Below are positions 16,586 to 24,664 of a DNA stretch of 52,954 nucleotides, in pieces. The DNA lies in contig JAQVEX010000009.1 in NCBI GenBank assembly GCA_028697555.1, positions 1 through 52,954 of the forward strand, in the 5' to 3' direction. The DNA comes from Lentimicrobiaceae bacterium (GTDB taxonomy: Bacteria > Bacteroidota > Bacteroidia > Bacteroidales > UBA4417). The position numbers and the translations under genes are program-made. The notes under the pieces were generated by a model that searched no databases, was not told the origin of the DNA, and worked only from the letters and a program-made list of their open reading frames with translations. The first letter of the stretch is position 1; each line of letters starts with the position of its first letter.

Positions 16586-18757
16586 TTATTGCTTTTTGAG
16601 GTGTTTATTAACTTCTTTTAGAACAGTTTTAGTAGATACAGGCTTATTTATAACAGAGCAAGCGCCTGAGTTTATAATATCATTTATTATATCAGGGTTA
16701 GTGTGGGCGGTCGCAACCATAACAGGCACGTTAGGTTTTATTTGTTTCGTTTCTGCGATAATTTCCTTACCATCTCCGTCGGGCAGGTTTATGTCGGTTA
16801 TTACAAGGTCTAAATCGTTTTCCTCTATGGCTGTAATCGCCGATTTGTATGACTTGGCGCTTATTACTTTGAAGTTATTTGTTTTCAGGATGTTGGTCAG
16901 CACCGTTAAAGAAATTGCGTCGTCGTCTATTACTAATATATTAGCAATTTCACTTTCGGTATTGTCATTTGTTGTAGCATTATCGCGGGTGTCATCAATT
17001 ACAGTAATAGGTATCAATACTTTAAAAGTAGTACCTTTATTGCTCGATTCTACCAATTCAATGCTGCCTTTTAGCAAGTCGATAAGTTTTTTTGTAATGG
17101 CTAATCCTAAGCCGGTGCTACTACCAAAATTGATATTGTCAGATACACTAGTTTTTTCGTCGTATAGTTTACCCTGTTTTTCTTTTGGGATACCAACACC
17201 GGTATCTTTTACAACAATTTCTAGAAAATGCGAACCTTGTTCTTTGCAAACAACTTCAAAAAAAGCATTCACAGTACCTGTTTCGGTATATTTTATAGCA
17301 TTGTCAACAAGGTTTATTAATATTTCCTGAATTTTATATTTGTCGCTCGAAACACTGCATTTAGTATTATCTGTAAATATTGTTTCTATGTTCAAACCCT
17401 TTCCAACAGCTTTTGGTTTAGTTAAATTAATGGTTTCGTTTAGGGTATTGTACAAATTGAATTCCGATACTGAAATATTAACGTATTGGTCTTCCAACAA
17501 ATTGTAGTTAAGTATATGATTTGCAGTGGTTTGAATATGTAGTGCCGAATCTTCAATAACATTAAGATATTTTTCGGTGTTTTGTATATCGTTTTTGCAT
17601 TGTTTTATAAGAAGCGGGATATTGCTGATGGGCGCTTTAATCTCGTGGGTTACAACATTTATCAGTTTTGATTTGGAATTAGATATTTTATTCAGTTTTT
17701 CGTATTCTGCTTTTAGCGCTATATCACGTTTCTTTATCCTATGAAGTAAAAACATGGCAACCAAAGCCATAAAAGCAAACATGCAAACAGAAATAATTAA
17801 GTTGTTTTTTATAGATTTTTGCGCATCGTCGGAATTTATTTTTGCATGATATCTTAAATGGTCAACTCTGCTATTTTCGTAGTTTTTTATTTCAATAAGC
17901 AGTTGGTTAATATTGTCAATAATGTTAGAGTTGATATCAGCCAATTTTTTTTCTTCGGTATCTAGGACTTTAAACTTATTGTTGTACGTGTTGAAAACTT
18001 TTTGGTAGTATACCTGAATGGCTTTTTGAAAATCTGCAATCTTAGCCGAATCTGTTTCTGTAACCGTAACTGAATCGTTTGTTATTAATGAGCTAACAGT
18101 TTTGTATTCAAATTTTGGTGTATCATCTTTTTTGTTTACAAATAAATTTTTCAGTCGTGTAATGAAACGTGTATCTTTGCTGGCAGTGTCAAATACCGGA
18201 ATGACGCTATCGGTTTTTATGGATTGGCTAAAATACTCAATTTCTTTTATGTCGAAAGCCGGAGCAGTTAGGACATTTGGAGCAAGTTTAAGTTGTTTAG
18301 GGTTAGACGTGATTGAATCTATTTCGTGTTTCAGTTCAATTATTTTATTAGAAAGGCTAAGTTTACTGCTAATTTCAACGCCAATATCATCAGATGATGC
18401 GTTGCCTATTATGGTAGCCGAAAGCATATCTATATCACTTTTAACCTCATTAAGTTTTAAAATATAATTATCAAAATAGTGATCGGATTTTGTTGCAAGG
18501 TACAATCTAAAGTTGTTGTCGGCGTTGTAAAGTTCTATCGAACATTTATTAATTGCGTCAAAAACTTCAGAAGGTTGCGAAATTTCATCGACAGCGTTTT
18601 TTAACATTCTTGTATCTTCAACGCTATCGTGAATAAACTTATAAACCGTTAGAACCAATGTTACAAGTAAACTTACAATCAAAATATTAATAAGGTTAAA
18701 TATCTTGAGTTTATTTATAAGTTTAATTATATTGTTTTTTTTGGAAATCTTTTTCAT
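16586..18757 (-). CDS. Hybrid sensor histidine kinase with receiver domain
   Basis: A 723-residue inner-membrane sensor. Membrane segments at about 20-40 and 319-338 enclose a roughly 275-residue, mostly helical periplasmic sensor of no recognised family. The cytoplasmic part has a HisKA domain (VVTHEIKAPISNI, phospho-acceptor His371), a HATPase_c domain (NLVDNAIKY N-box near 482, DTGVGIP, the STGLGLAI lid) and a C-terminal receiver (LVIDDD near 608, acceptor Asp655 in VITDINLPDGDG, the conserved Lys near 704). No output domain or partner regulator is nearby, so phosphate presumably passes to a regulator elsewhere. It lies 52 bp after dnaA and 3 bp before the methylase. Confidence 0.93.
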   Translation of the reverse strand: MKKISKKNNIIKLINKLKIFNLINILIVSLLVTLVLTVYKFIHDSVEDTRMLKNAVDEISQPSEVFDAINKCSIELYNADNNFRLYLATKSDHYFDNYILKLNEVKSDIDMLSATIIGNASSDDIGVEISSKLSLSNKIIELKHEIDSITSNPKQLKLAPNVLTAPAFDIKEIEYFSQSIKTDSVIPVFDTASKDTRFITRLKNLFVNKKDDTPKFEYKTVSSLITNDSVTVTETDSAKIADFQKAIQVYYQKVFNTYNNKFKVLDTEEKKLADINSNIIDNINQLLIEIKNYENSRVDHLRYHAKINSDDAQKSIKNNLIISVCMFAFMALVAMFLLHRIKKRDIALKAEYEKLNKISNSKSKLINVVTHEIKAPISNIPLLIKQCKNDIQNTEKYLNVIEDSALHIQTTANHILNYNLLEDQYVNISVSEFNLYNTLNETINLTKPKAVGKGLNIETIFTDNTKCSVSSDKYKIQEILINLVDNAIKYTETGTVNAFFEVVCKEQGSHFLEIVVKDTGVGIPKEKQGKLYDEKTSVSDNINFGSSTGLGLAITKKLIDLLKGSIELVESSNKGTTFKVLIPITVIDDTRDNATTNDNTESEIANILVIDDDAISLTVLTNILKTNNFKVISAKSYKSAITAIEENDLDLVITDINLPDGDGKEIIAETKQIKPNVPVMVATAHTNPDIINDIINSGACSVINKPVSTKTVLKEVNKHLKKQ

Positions 18758-18809
18758 GATTATCCTATTTTATTATGCTTCCGCTAAATTACAATATTTT
18801 TAAAATGTA

Positions 18810-20234
18810 TCAAAATTTAATTTTTTTATCTATTTCTTCAACATACACCTTAAACTGTTTATCGGTTTCAATTAAATTTTTGACTGTTTTACAGGCGTGT
18901 AGCACGGTAGCATGGTCTTTGTTTCCGCAATGTTTTCCAATAACAGCCAGCGAGTATTGAGTGTATTTTTTCGCAAAATACATAGCCAATTGTCTTGCCT
19001 GAACAATGTTTCTTTTCCGCGATTTATTATTAATAATTTCAACCGGAAGGTCGAAGTAGTCGAAAACACTTTTTTTGACTAAGTCTATAGATATTTCTTT
19101 TTCGGTGTTTTTTATAAACTTATCGATAATATTTTTGGTAAGCTCTATAGTTACTTCTTTTTTATTGAGTGTGGTTTGAGCAATAATTTGTCTTAAAGCG
19201 CCTTCAAGTTCTCTAACATTGTTCGTAACGCGGTAAGCTATATATTCTATTATTTCGTTGGGAAGCGTGATTCCGTCTTTGTATGCAAGTTGGTTTAGTA
19301 TTGCTATGCGTGTTTCAACATCGGGTATTTGCAGGTCGGCAGCCAATCCCCATTTAAATCTCGATAGTAGTCGTTGTTCAAAGCCAACTAGGTCAACAGG
19401 AGATTTATCGCTGGTTATAATAATTTGTTTGTTTTTTTGGTGTAGAAAATCAAAAATATGGAAAAAAACGTCTTGGGTTTTTTCTTTACCACTTAAAAAT
19501 TCGATATCGTCAATTATCAAAACATCTATCATTTGGTAAAAATGAATGAAGTCGTTTTGGTTATTGTTTTTAACCGAATCGTAAAACTGTTGCATAAACT
19601 GTTCAATACCAACGTAAAGCACTATTTTTTCGGGAAACAGTTCTTTGGCTTTCAAACCTATTGCTTGCACAAGATGGGTTTTGCCCAATCCGGTTTGGCT
19701 ATATATAAATAGCGGATTAAAACCCGATTTGCCAGGGTTACAAGCTACGGCGTATCCGGCTGAGCGAGCAAGGCGGTTGCAATCTCCTTCAATAAAATTA
19801 TCGAACGAAAAACTTCCGTTGAGCTGCGAGTTTATTTCTATCTTTTTTAGACCGGGAATTATAAAAGGATTAGGAATTTCTCTGTTGTTGCCTGAGTTAA
19901 GGTCTAAAGGCATTTGTACGCTTGGGTTTTTGGTAACGTTACTTTTGTTTGTAGGTAAATTAATTGTGAGTGGCGTAGTTTGATTGTTTTGCATAACTAT
20001 GCTATATTCCAATCGAGCGTCTTTGCCAATTTCTTGTATTAGTGTGCGATGAATTATATCAATGTAGTGTCCTTCGAGCCATTCGTAAAAGAAATAAGTC
20101 GGTACCTGAATGGTAAGAACATTTTTTTTCAGACGTATAGGTACTATAGGCGTAAACCATGTTTTAAACGCTTGCGGACTTATATTATCTTTTATTACTT
20201 CTAGGCAATTTTTCCAAATTTCAACGTGTTCCAT
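18810..20234 (-). CDS. dnaA: Chromosomal replication initiator DnaA
   Basis: Binds DnaA boxes and melts the origin in its ATP form. The 474-residue protein has domain I (about 1-80, EIWKNCLEVIKDNISPQAFKTWF), a short linker, the AAA+ domain with Walker A SQTGLGKTH at 179-187 (Lys185), Walker B LIIDDIEFL near 239, the sensor ITSDK and an arginine-finger region (LSRFKWGL), and the C-terminal helix-turn-helix with the signature GNKDHATVLHA near 441. The AT-rich 260 bp upstream shows no DnaA-box cluster, so the origin is probably not here. Confidence 0.97.
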   Translation of the reverse strand: MEHVEIWKNCLEVIKDNISPQAFKTWFTPIVPIRLKKNVLTIQVPTYFFYEWLEGHYIDIIHRTLIQEIGKDARLEYSIVMQNNQTTPLTINLPTNKSNVTKNPSVQMPLDLNSGNNREIPNPFIIPGLKKIEINSQLNGSFSFDNFIEGDCNRLARSAGYAVACNPGKSGFNPLFIYSQTGLGKTHLVQAIGLKAKELFPEKIVLYVGIEQFMQQFYDSVKNNNQNDFIHFYQMIDVLIIDDIEFLSGKEKTQDVFFHIFDFLHQKNKQIIITSDKSPVDLVGFEQRLLSRFKWGLAADLQIPDVETRIAILNQLAYKDGITLPNEIIEYIAYRVTNNVRELEGALRQIIAQTTLNKKEVTIELTKNIIDKFIKNTEKEISIDLVKKSVFDYFDLPVEIINNKSRKRNIVQARQLAMYFAKKYTQYSLAVIGKHCGNKDHATVLHACKTVKNLIETDKQFKVYVEEIDKKIKF

Positions 20235-20494
20235 CTTTTTGATTATATCTTAATAAATAAATTTTTAGTCAATATATTAATAAAATCAAGGCATAATTAA
20301 CGGGCAATTAGAGCTTTTGGCATTATTTTCGCATCCGTTATTGCTTTTAAATTTCAGATGTCAAAGGTCTTAATAAAATTGTTATAAAAAAAATAATTTA
20401 TCTATTGACTTTTTGAAAAAAAATTAGTATAGAACTTTTGTCTTTTTTAAATACTCTTTGTTAAGAAATCATTAAGAAATAGTTAAAATAAAAA

Positions 20495-21100
20495 TTACAA
20501 CTTTCTAATAATCAGCCCTCTTATATTTTCAAATTTTTCGATTATTTCGTCTTCCATACTTTTTCTGAAGTCGATTTCCAAAGCACAATTTGTGCCAGAA
20601 AAATTATTATTAATATTAATATTAAATTCTTTGACTATTTTCATTACATCATTCATCATAATGTAGTCAAACTCAAGCAGGTAACTGCTGTTAATTATTT
20701 TTGTAATAATTTCCGCTTCCTCAATTGTAAGTTTTGCCGACTTCTTATACGCACTTATAAGACCCGAAACGCCAAGTTTAGTACCACCAAAATATCTAAC
20801 AGAAACAATTAACACATTAGTAAGGTTGTACGACCTAATTTGTCCGTAAATAGGCAAACCCGCTGTTCCTGAGGGTTCTCCATCGTCGTTGGCTCTGTAG
20901 TTATCTTCGGTTAAACCTAATTTGTATGCGTAGCAGTGGTGAGTAGCTTTGTAGTGTTCTTTTTTTATTCCCGACAGTATTTCTTTTATTTCATCTTCGT
21001 CGTTTACCTGATAGCCGTATCCTAAAAACTTACTACCCTTAACTTTGTATAGGCTTTCCGATGGTTTATTTATTGTTAAATATTCGTCAATTACTTCCAT
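20495..21100 (-). CDS. YigZ/IMPACT family protein
   Basis: A 201-residue cytosolic protein. The N-terminal domain carries the UPF0029/IMPACT signature: KGSKFLGYGY, THHCYAYKLG, ANDDGEPSGTAGLPI and VLIVSVRYFGGTKLGVSGLI. A short C-terminal ferredoxin-like domain of about 60 residues follows. Eukaryotic IMPACT proteins bind the translation regulator GCN1; the bacterial role is unclear, although a nucleic-acid or ribosome link is suspected. It is transcribed toward dnaA, 260 bp upstream of it. Confidence 0.9.
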   Translation of the reverse strand: MEVIDEYLTINKPSESLYKVKGSKFLGYGYQVNDEDEIKEILSGIKKEHYKATHHCYAYKLGLTEDNYRANDDGEPSGTAGLPIYGQIRSYNLTNVLIVSVRYFGGTKLGVSGLISAYKKSAKLTIEEAEIITKIINSSYLLEFDYIMMNDVMKIVKEFNININNNFSGTNCALEIDFRKSMEDEIIEKFENIRGLIIRKL

Positions 21101-21176
21101 AATTACTTTCAGATGTTTGTTACCTAATCAACTATTTTTCTACATAATTATAAATATTAACCCTATCCGGATTATG

Positions 21177-21184
21177 CAAATATA
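21177..21184 (-). promoter_or_regulatory. Possible -7 box of the YigZ gene
   Basis: The minus strand reads TATATTTG, matching TAnnTTTG, 77 bp before the YigZ ATG. No clear -33 element is seen. Confidence 0.3.
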
Positions 21185-21240
21185 ACAATATTTATCTTGT
21201 ATTTAATAACACGTCAATATTAAGAAATTGCACGTATTAT

Positions 21241-21282
21241 TTAGCAATTAGCTTTTAGTTTTTAGTTTTTAGTTTTTAGTTT
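21241..21282. repeat. Heptameric array D, running into a stop codon
   Basis: Six heptamers: ttagcaa, ttagctt, and ttagttt four times. The last unit overlaps the end of the minus-strand DUF5723-like gene and supplies its final Asn codon and TAA stop (21276-21278). Confidence 0.88.
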
Positions 21283-22685
21283 GGAACCTTTTTGCTAAAC
21301 AAAATAGGGAATTTTAATGCAAAATATATGTTGGTATTATAGATATCGCCTCTAACAAGATTACTTATAACGTCGTTGGAGCCTATCCATAAAAACAAAG
21401 CCCTAACTGCCAAACCTGTTTTAAGTTGGTTTAATTCGTTATATTGAATAGGTAGCGATATTGTTACATTACCAAGTTCTATACGAGGTATCAGGTTAAG
21501 CGAAGTAAAATAACTTGATTTAGCAACTAAACTATATCCCTTGTTCAATGCTATATATGGTATAAAGTTGATATAGACACCCTTAGAAACTCTAGCGTCA
21601 AACTGAAAACTTATTGAAGTTGGAAGTGCCATATTGAAGCTACTGGAGTCGCGTTTTACGTGAAACACGCTATCGGCAAATTTGTTAAAATCATTAACAT
21701 TGTCTATTCTAATACCCCTGAAGTACATATTTTCTATGTCGGCAATAAAGTCGGCACTTTTGGGATTACGTTTATAATTTATTTTACCAATGTCGGTAAT
21801 GGCTATACCAACTTTATATTTGTAGTGAGCAGCATCTTGTAGTCTGAGTGAAGTGTAGCCGGTTGTAGGCGGGTTATATTCAATGTCGCTGGTACGGTAT
21901 TCGTAAACCGCTCCAAAATCAAAGCCTAAAGATGGTTTACCAGCAAATTTATACCTAATTTTTTCGTCTATGTCAAAACCTTCTGATGTACCATAGCTTA
22001 CTGAAGTTTTAAAAATTGAGAGTGTGTCTTCGCTTGGAAATTTATAGCTAAGGTCTTTAATGTTTATGTATCCGGCTCCCAAGCCTTGAAGTAGTTTTAC
22101 GGTAGCACCTGCTTTAACAAAGTGATTTCCGTCGTTGTACACTGTTCTTGCGTAAGTAAGCCCGTACTCAGCCCAAGTATTGATACTTAAATTCAAGTTG
22201 GCGTTATTTAATTCAATATTATGCAAAGTCAACTCATTAAAGTCGCTGACAACAAGTTTAGCTAAGTCTTGCGATAAGTTCGTTATGCTTAACTTTGTCC
22301 TTATAGATGGCGTAAAAGCTATAGATGATTTTTCGTCAAGTTTAATCATAAATGATAGCAGGTCAAATTTTGTACCTAAAAAGCCTTTCTTAGCACCTTC
22401 TCTGGTATTAGGTACAACTTCTACAGGCGTTACTTCCGATTTATCGGTTTTAAAAGGAAGAAGTAACATCTTGTGCTCAATAGAATAAAGGTTGTTGCTT
22501 AGGTCTAAACTAAGTCCCAAAAAAGTCATATCAAGTCTGTATTCGGCATCTGCTATAGATGCAGGTTGGAATTGTGCTCCCAATGCTCCGGAATACGGTT
22601 GAGCGGTGAACGGGAAAAACTCCTGTGCTACCATACCAACATTCATCAATAATACTAAGGAAATTAAAAGTGTTGCTCGTTTCAT
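21276..22685 (-). CDS. DUF5723-like outer-membrane beta-barrel protein
   Basis: A 469-residue exported protein. The signal peptide is MKRATLLISLVLLMNVGMVAQ, followed by FPFTAQPYSGALGAQFQPASIAD, then a long series of alternating strands with YxLTYAR-, GFDFGAVYEYR- and YKVGIAITDIG-like barrel segments. The overall pattern fits DUF5723, a Bacteroidota outer-membrane barrel family of unknown function. The last codons (ending Pro-Asn-stop) come from heptameric array D. A -7 box lies about 100 bp upstream; there are no obvious operon partners. Confidence 0.75.
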   Translation of the reverse strand: MKRATLLISLVLLMNVGMVAQEFFPFTAQPYSGALGAQFQPASIADAEYRLDMTFLGLSLDLSNNLYSIEHKMLLLPFKTDKSEVTPVEVVPNTREGAKKGFLGTKFDLLSFMIKLDEKSSIAFTPSIRTKLSITNLSQDLAKLVVSDFNELTLHNIELNNANLNLSINTWAEYGLTYARTVYNDGNHFVKAGATVKLLQGLGAGYINIKDLSYKFPSEDTLSIFKTSVSYGTSEGFDIDEKIRYKFAGKPSLGFDFGAVYEYRTSDIEYNPPTTGYTSLRLQDAAHYKYKVGIAITDIGKINYKRNPKSADFIADIENMYFRGIRIDNVNDFNKFADSVFHVKRDSSSFNMALPTSISFQFDARVSKGVYINFIPYIALNKGYSLVAKSSYFTSLNLIPRIELGNVTISLPIQYNELNQLKTGLAVRALFLWIGSNDVISNLVRGDIYNTNIYFALKFPILFSKKVPN

Positions 22686-22784
22686 AATTTAATAATATTA
22701 TAGGTTTAAGGTTATATGTAACTTAAATGTTTAATAAACTTTTAGAGTGATAGGTTCATAAAAATATCACAGAAACAGTTAGCA

Positions 22785-22792
22785 CAAAAGTA
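22785..22792 (-). promoter_or_regulatory. Candidate -7 box of the DUF5723-like gene
   Basis: The minus strand reads TACTTTTG, a perfect -7 box 99 bp before the ATG, implying a leader of about 90 nt. No TTTG is found at the standard spacing. Confidence 0.4.
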
Positions 22793-22870
22793 CATAAATA
22801 TTTCAATTGTTAGCCTTTTTACAAAAAAAATAACAATAGAAAAATATTAAGAAAACAGGTATTATTCTGT

Positions 22871-24550
22871 TTAAATAAAAAATAAAATTATTAACTGGGC
22901 AGCGATAACTCTTAAGAACATTGTAAGCGGATATACCGTAGAGTAGGCAACAGCAGGCTCTTGACTATCGGTTAGCGAACTCGAATAAGCCAAAGCAGGC
23001 GGATCGGTTGAGCTTCCTGAAAGAGCGCCCGATAAGGTTATGTAATTAATTTTTAGGTATTTATATCCGATAAATCCCATTATAAGTAATGGTATAACAG
23101 TTATGGCAAAACCTATTGCAACCCAGCTCAACCCTTGCGATGAAAATGCTATTTCAAAGAAGTTTTTTCCGGCTGCTAATCCCACACTTGCCAAAAACAA
23201 ACTAATTCCTATTTCTCTAATCATAAGGTTGGCGCTATTGGTGGTGTAGCTAACAATTTTAAATTTATACCCGAATCTGCCTATTAAAATAGCGATGATA
23301 AGTGGACCACCGGCAAGTCCTAATTTTACGGGCATTGGCATTCCTGGAATGTAAAAAGGAATGCTTCCAAAAATAACACCTACAAATATACCTAAAAACA
23401 GTGTTATAAGATTAGGATGTTCTAGTTTCTTTTGGGTATTACCAAGAATTTTCTCTACCTTTTTAATGTTTTCAATCTCTCCAACAACAGTAACTTTATC
23501 CCCTAATTGAAGAGCCATGTTTTTATTTGCTACAATATCAATGCCTGCACGATTTACACGTGTTATGTTAACGTTGTATAAATGCCTAAGTTTTAATTGT
23601 TTCAGAGATTTACCATTAACTTTGCTTTGAGTAATAAGTATTTTTCTCGATACTAAATTCTTTTCCGAAGCAGCCCAGTTAATATCGTCAACTTCGTTTC
23701 CCAAAAATGCAATTATAGCATCCTTGTCATGGGCTGAAGCTATTATAAGCATTGCATCGTCTATTTTAACTTTAGTTTCTGCATTAGGAATGCAAAAATT
23801 TCCGTCCTTATAAAGACGAGATATTACAAAGTTTCGGTTAATTATATCTTTTATTTCTTTAACTGTGTGATTGTCAAGCGATGCATTTTTCATGCAAACC
23901 GAAAACAATTCGGGCAACTCGCCGCTTTCTTCACTGGCAGCTTCAAGTTTATCTACTTCTTTTTTGATATTAACTTTAAAAATAATTCTTAATACGATAA
24001 TTGACAAAATAATACCCACAACTCCAAGCGGATAGGCAACGGCATAGCCCATGCCTATTTGGGGTATTTGTGTAATTTGTCCGGCTTCCAATGCTTGTCT
24101 GAGAGCTTCTTGTGCCGCTCCAAGTCCGGGTGTGTTAGTTACAGCTCCCGACATTATACCAACCAACATTGGCATCTCAATTTGCTTGTTCAGAATATAA
24201 TAAAAGGCAATTGTAGCAGCTACACCCAAAGACACAACACCTATAGCCAACATGTTAAGTTTAAGCCCGCTCGATTTAAACGAAGCGAAAAATCCGGGAC
24301 CAACTTGAAGACCTATAGAAAACACAAATAGTATTAATCCAAACTCTTTAATAAACTCTAAAACATTATGATTAACGCTTATGCCGAAATGCCCGACAAT
24401 AATGCCTGTAAACAAAATAAATGTTGCACCCAGGGAAACACCGAATATTTTAATTTTCCCAAGCAGTAAACCTGTAAAAATTATCAAGGCGTAAACCACA
24501 GCCGCCTGAGCGATACCTTCATTTAAAAACAAATTCGATAACCAAGACAT
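22871..24550 (-). CDS. YidE/AspT-type transporter with two TrkA-C domains
   Basis: A 559-residue inner-membrane carrier of the aspartate:alanine exchanger (AAEx) family. Two homologous membrane halves (about 1-185 and 375-559) are each of five or six segments, and the second contains the conserved GSSTDPPALAY near the end. Between them sit two soluble RCK_C (TrkA-C) domains (about 205-285 and 290-370, e.g. LKQLKLRHLYNVNITRVNRAG) that probably sense a small ligand. Its substrate cannot be read from the sequence; AspT exchanges Asp for Ala, but YidE-type relatives are unassigned. A good -7 box lies close upstream. Confidence 0.9.
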   Translation of the reverse strand: MSWLSNLFLNEGIAQAAVVYALIIFTGLLLGKIKIFGVSLGATFILFTGIIVGHFGISVNHNVLEFIKEFGLILFVFSIGLQVGPGFFASFKSSGLKLNMLAIGVVSLGVAATIAFYYILNKQIEMPMLVGIMSGAVTNTPGLGAAQEALRQALEAGQITQIPQIGMGYAVAYPLGVVGIILSIIVLRIIFKVNIKKEVDKLEAASEESGELPELFSVCMKNASLDNHTVKEIKDIINRNFVISRLYKDGNFCIPNAETKVKIDDAMLIIASAHDKDAIIAFLGNEVDDINWAASEKNLVSRKILITQSKVNGKSLKQLKLRHLYNVNITRVNRAGIDIVANKNMALQLGDKVTVVGEIENIKKVEKILGNTQKKLEHPNLITLFLGIFVGVIFGSIPFYIPGMPMPVKLGLAGGPLIIAILIGRFGYKFKIVSYTTNSANLMIREIGISLFLASVGLAAGKNFFEIAFSSQGLSWVAIGFAITVIPLLIMGFIGYKYLKINYITLSGALSGSSTDPPALAYSSSLTDSQEPAVAYSTVYPLTMFLRVIAAQLIILFFI

Positions 24551-24576
24551 AATTAATTTATCTAAATAATTTCGTG

Positions 24577-24584
24577 CAAAGGTA
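24577..24584 (-). promoter_or_regulatory. Candidate -7 box of the YidE/AspT transporter
   Basis: The minus strand reads TACCTTTG, a perfect -7 match, 27 bp before the ATG. A -33 element is not evident. Confidence 0.45.
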
Positions 24585-24608
24585 GGTATATTTGAGATGC
24601 TAAAACGA

Positions 24609-24643
24609 AAAGACGATAAAAAGATTTCCTTTTTATCGTCTTT
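24609..24643 (-). terminator. Hairpin terminator after the choice-of-anchor T9SS gene
   Basis: Perfect 15-bp arms, AAAGACGATAAAAAG (24609-24623) and CTTTTTATCGTCTTT (24629-24643), around a 5-nt loop. It starts about 20 bp beyond the stop of the minus-strand gene at 24665 and precedes the transporter transcript, so it probably separates the two. Confidence 0.75.
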
Positions 24644-24664
24644 AAAATCAGAATTTAAAATTAT

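Noticed and set aside
20235-20494. Replication origin beside dnaA
   Set aside because: The gap is AT-rich, but I find no cluster of TTATNCACA-type DnaA boxes in either direction.
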